From positions 1-5,267 of the forward strand of contig JAQTSP010000169.1 of assembly GCA_028711205.1 (NCBI GenBank): a DNA stretch of 5,267 bases, read 5' to 3'. Below are positions 4,051 through 5,267 of this stretch, one piece after another. The position numbers and the translations under genes were made by a program. The notes below the pieces were generated by a model, which saw only the letters and a program-made list of their open reading frames with translations, searched no databases and was not told the origin of the DNA. Within the stretch, counting starts at the first letter, position 1; each line of letters starts with the position of its first letter. This DNA comes from Eubacteriales bacterium (GTDB lineage: Bacteria; Bacillota; Clostridia; Christensenellales; SZUA-584).

Positions 4051-5267
4051 TTGGTATTGCTGGCAAAAAACGCTGGATTCTGCTTTGGTGTGAAAAGAGC
4101 AGTCGACGCGGTTGAAAACAATATAGAAAAAAGCATTGTAACGCTTGGGTATTTGATACACAACGAAAGCGTGGTCAGGTCGCTCGAAGCGCGCGGCGTC
4201 AGATGTGTGAGCAGCCTTGATGAAGTGAATGAGGGCGAAACGGTCGTGATACGATCACATGGTGTTTCTCCTGCCGTGTATGACGCGCTTGACGCAAGAG
4301 GCATCGACTATATTGACGCCACCTGTCCGTTTGTGAAACGGATCCACAAACGGGTGAGCGAGGCAAAAGACGCGGGGCTGCCTGTGATTATCGTCGGAGA
4401 GCTTGGGCATCCGGAAGTCGAAGGGATCATCGGCTGGGCAGCAGATAACGCCTTTGTGGTCTATACGGATGCGGAGATAGAAAAGCTGCCTCATATGAAA
4501 CAAGCGGTCGTGGTGGCACAGACAACAATATCGGAGGAAAAATGGCTCAGCGTTTTGCATATGCTAGAATATAAAATAGATGACATGACGTCTTTTTCAA
4601 GTATATGCTCTGCGACCAAAGAAAGACAGGACGAGGCGGAGGAGATCGCAAAGAAAGCGGACGTTGTCATCGTTGTTGGCGGAAAATTCAGCTCAAATAC
4701 GAGAAAATTATACGAATTATGCAAAAGATACTGTAAAAAAGTATACCATATTGAACATTATAGAGAACTATTACTTGAAAAAATGTGTTTTGGTGGTATA
4801 ATAGGCATTGTCGCTGGTGCGTCTACACCGGATACGATGATTAGGGAGGTTTATGACTACATGATTGAAAATGAGAAAGTGCTGCCCACCGAGGGCGATG
4901 AGTCCATCACCCAGAGTGAAGCAGCCAACGACACGGCGGATTTAACCGTTGAAGAAACGGATGCTGCCATGGATGAGCCTGCCGAGGCTTCCGAACAAAA
5001 AAAGGAAGAAAATGCCGGGGAAGATATAACAACACCAGCAACAGATGAAGAAACAAACGACGAACATGCCGAGGATTTAGAAGAAGCAGCCGATAAAACG
5101 ACAGAGGAAGATATTGAGGTATCGGCAGAAGAAACCGAAGAGACGAATGAGCCTGCCGAGGATTTAGAAGAAGCAGCCGATAAAACGACAGAGGAAGATA
5201 TTGAGGTATCGGCAGAAGAAATCGAAGAGACGAATGAGCCTGCCGAGGATTTAGAAGAAGCAGCCGA
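4051..5267 (+). CDS. ispH: 4-hydroxy-3-methylbut-2-enyl diphosphate reductase with acidic C-terminal extension (probable IspH-S1 type fusion; 3' partial)
   Basis: IspH is the [4Fe-4S] enzyme that performs the last MEP-pathway step, reducing HMBPP to IPP and DMAPP. The TTG start gives an N-terminus of (M)VLLAKNAGFCFGVKRAV, as is usual for the family; no in-frame ATG exists there. The three cluster cysteines are present: C11, C92 (DATCPF) and C186 (CSATKERQ). Substrate-site motifs are also intact: LIHNE (His37), SHGVSP (His70), GHPEVEG (His120, Glu122), QTTIS (157-161), SSNTRKL (214-220) and GASTPD (256-261). The catalytic domain ends near residue 272. The frame continues without a stop to residue 405 as a Glu/Asp/Ala/Thr-rich, lysine-poor, probably disordered chain that becomes a 29-residue tandem repeat. 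Many Clostridia fuse IspH to ribosomal protein S1; this chain could be the linker to such a domain, or simply an acidic tail. No S1 domain lies within the window. Confidence 0.95.
   Translation, partial: MVLLAKNAGFCFGVKRAVDAVENNIEKSIVTLGYLIHNESVVRSLEARGVRCVSSLDEVNEGETVVIRSHGVSPAVYDALDARGIDYIDATCPFVKRIHKRVSEAKDAGLPVIIVGELGHPEVEGIIGWAADNAFVVYTDAEIEKLPHMKQAVVVAQTTISEEKWLSVLHMLEYKIDDMTSFSSICSATKERQDEAEEIAKKADVVIVVGGKFSSNTRKLYELCKRYCKKVYHIEHYRELLLEKMCFGGIIGIVAGASTPDTMIREVYDYMIENEKVLPTEGDESITQSEAANDTADLTVEETDAAMDEPAEASEQKKEENAGEDITTPATDEETNDEHAEDLEEAADKTTEEDIEVSAEETEETNEPAEDLEEAADKTTEEDIEVSAEEIEETNEPAEDLEEAA
5068..5267 (+). repeat. 87-bp in-frame tandem repeat in the ispH extension (2.3 copies, runs off the window)
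   Basis: Units start at 5068, 5155 and 5242, the last being cut by the window edge after 26 bases. The two full units differ at one base (C at 5135, T at 5222), which changes Thr to Ile. Each unit encodes 29 residues: AEDLEEAADK, then TTEEDIEVSA, then EETEETNEP. A degenerate relative precedes the first unit (EETNDEH before AEDLEEAA). Near-identity implies recent duplication, and the true copy number cannot be known from this sequence. Confidence 0.95.

Noticed and set aside
4046..4093. Short frame starting at ATG 4046, possible leader peptide before ispH.
   Set aside because: It is 15 codons long, only 2 nt from the ribosome site, and overlaps the well-supported ispH start; no family resemblance.
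4861..5267. A separate gene beginning at ATG 4861.
   Set aside because: It is in the same frame as ispH with no stop before it, and the preceding EVYDY is the normal end of the IspH domain; a GGGAGG-like stretch upstream (4843-4850) is noted but not enough to split the gene.

Overview
The window looks like bacterial DNA from a Clostridia-type Firmicute. The base composition is roughly balanced, genes carry strong AGGAGG-like ribosome sites, and a HutP-family gene leads a cmk-plsC-ispH cluster. The ispH frame runs on past the enzyme, as in clostridial IspH-ribosomal protein S1 fusions. Taxonomy below that level cannot be read from the sequence.

The left half (1-2186) is a minus-strand pair. 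The upstream gene (1062-2186) encodes an SPFH-domain protein with three C-terminal zinc ribbons, similar to Bacillus subtilis YdjI. Thirteen bases downstream a double-zinc-ribbon protein starts at 1048 and runs off the left edge; no stop is present. In B. subtilis, genes of these two types sit with pspA and act in membrane stress, so a membrane-associated complex is a reasonable inference. The last ~37 residues of the second protein, encoded by bases 1 to about 112, do not fit its family. They look like the C-terminal zinc motif of a GspE/PilB secretion or pilus ATPase, which suggests an assembly chimera or a recombination joint. A 7-bp inverted repeat lies at the apparent joint.

A 189-bp AT-rich divergent region (2187-2375) separates the two transcription units. 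It holds two good rightward promoters and only a weak leftward candidate.

The right half (2376-5267) is a tightly packed rightward operon. It encodes a HutP-family protein, cytidylate kinase (cmk, ATGA overlap), a PlsC-type acyltransferase (3-bp gap) and IspH (11-bp gap, TTG start). Together they make CDP/dCDP, phospholipid precursors and isoprenoid precursors. The IspH frame continues past its catalytic domain into a very acidic extension, whose last 200 bases are a near-perfect 87-bp tandem repeat reaching the window edge. An S1 domain may follow but is not seen. The window therefore ends in a repeat on one side and a probable joint on the other, as expected if it is a whole short contig.
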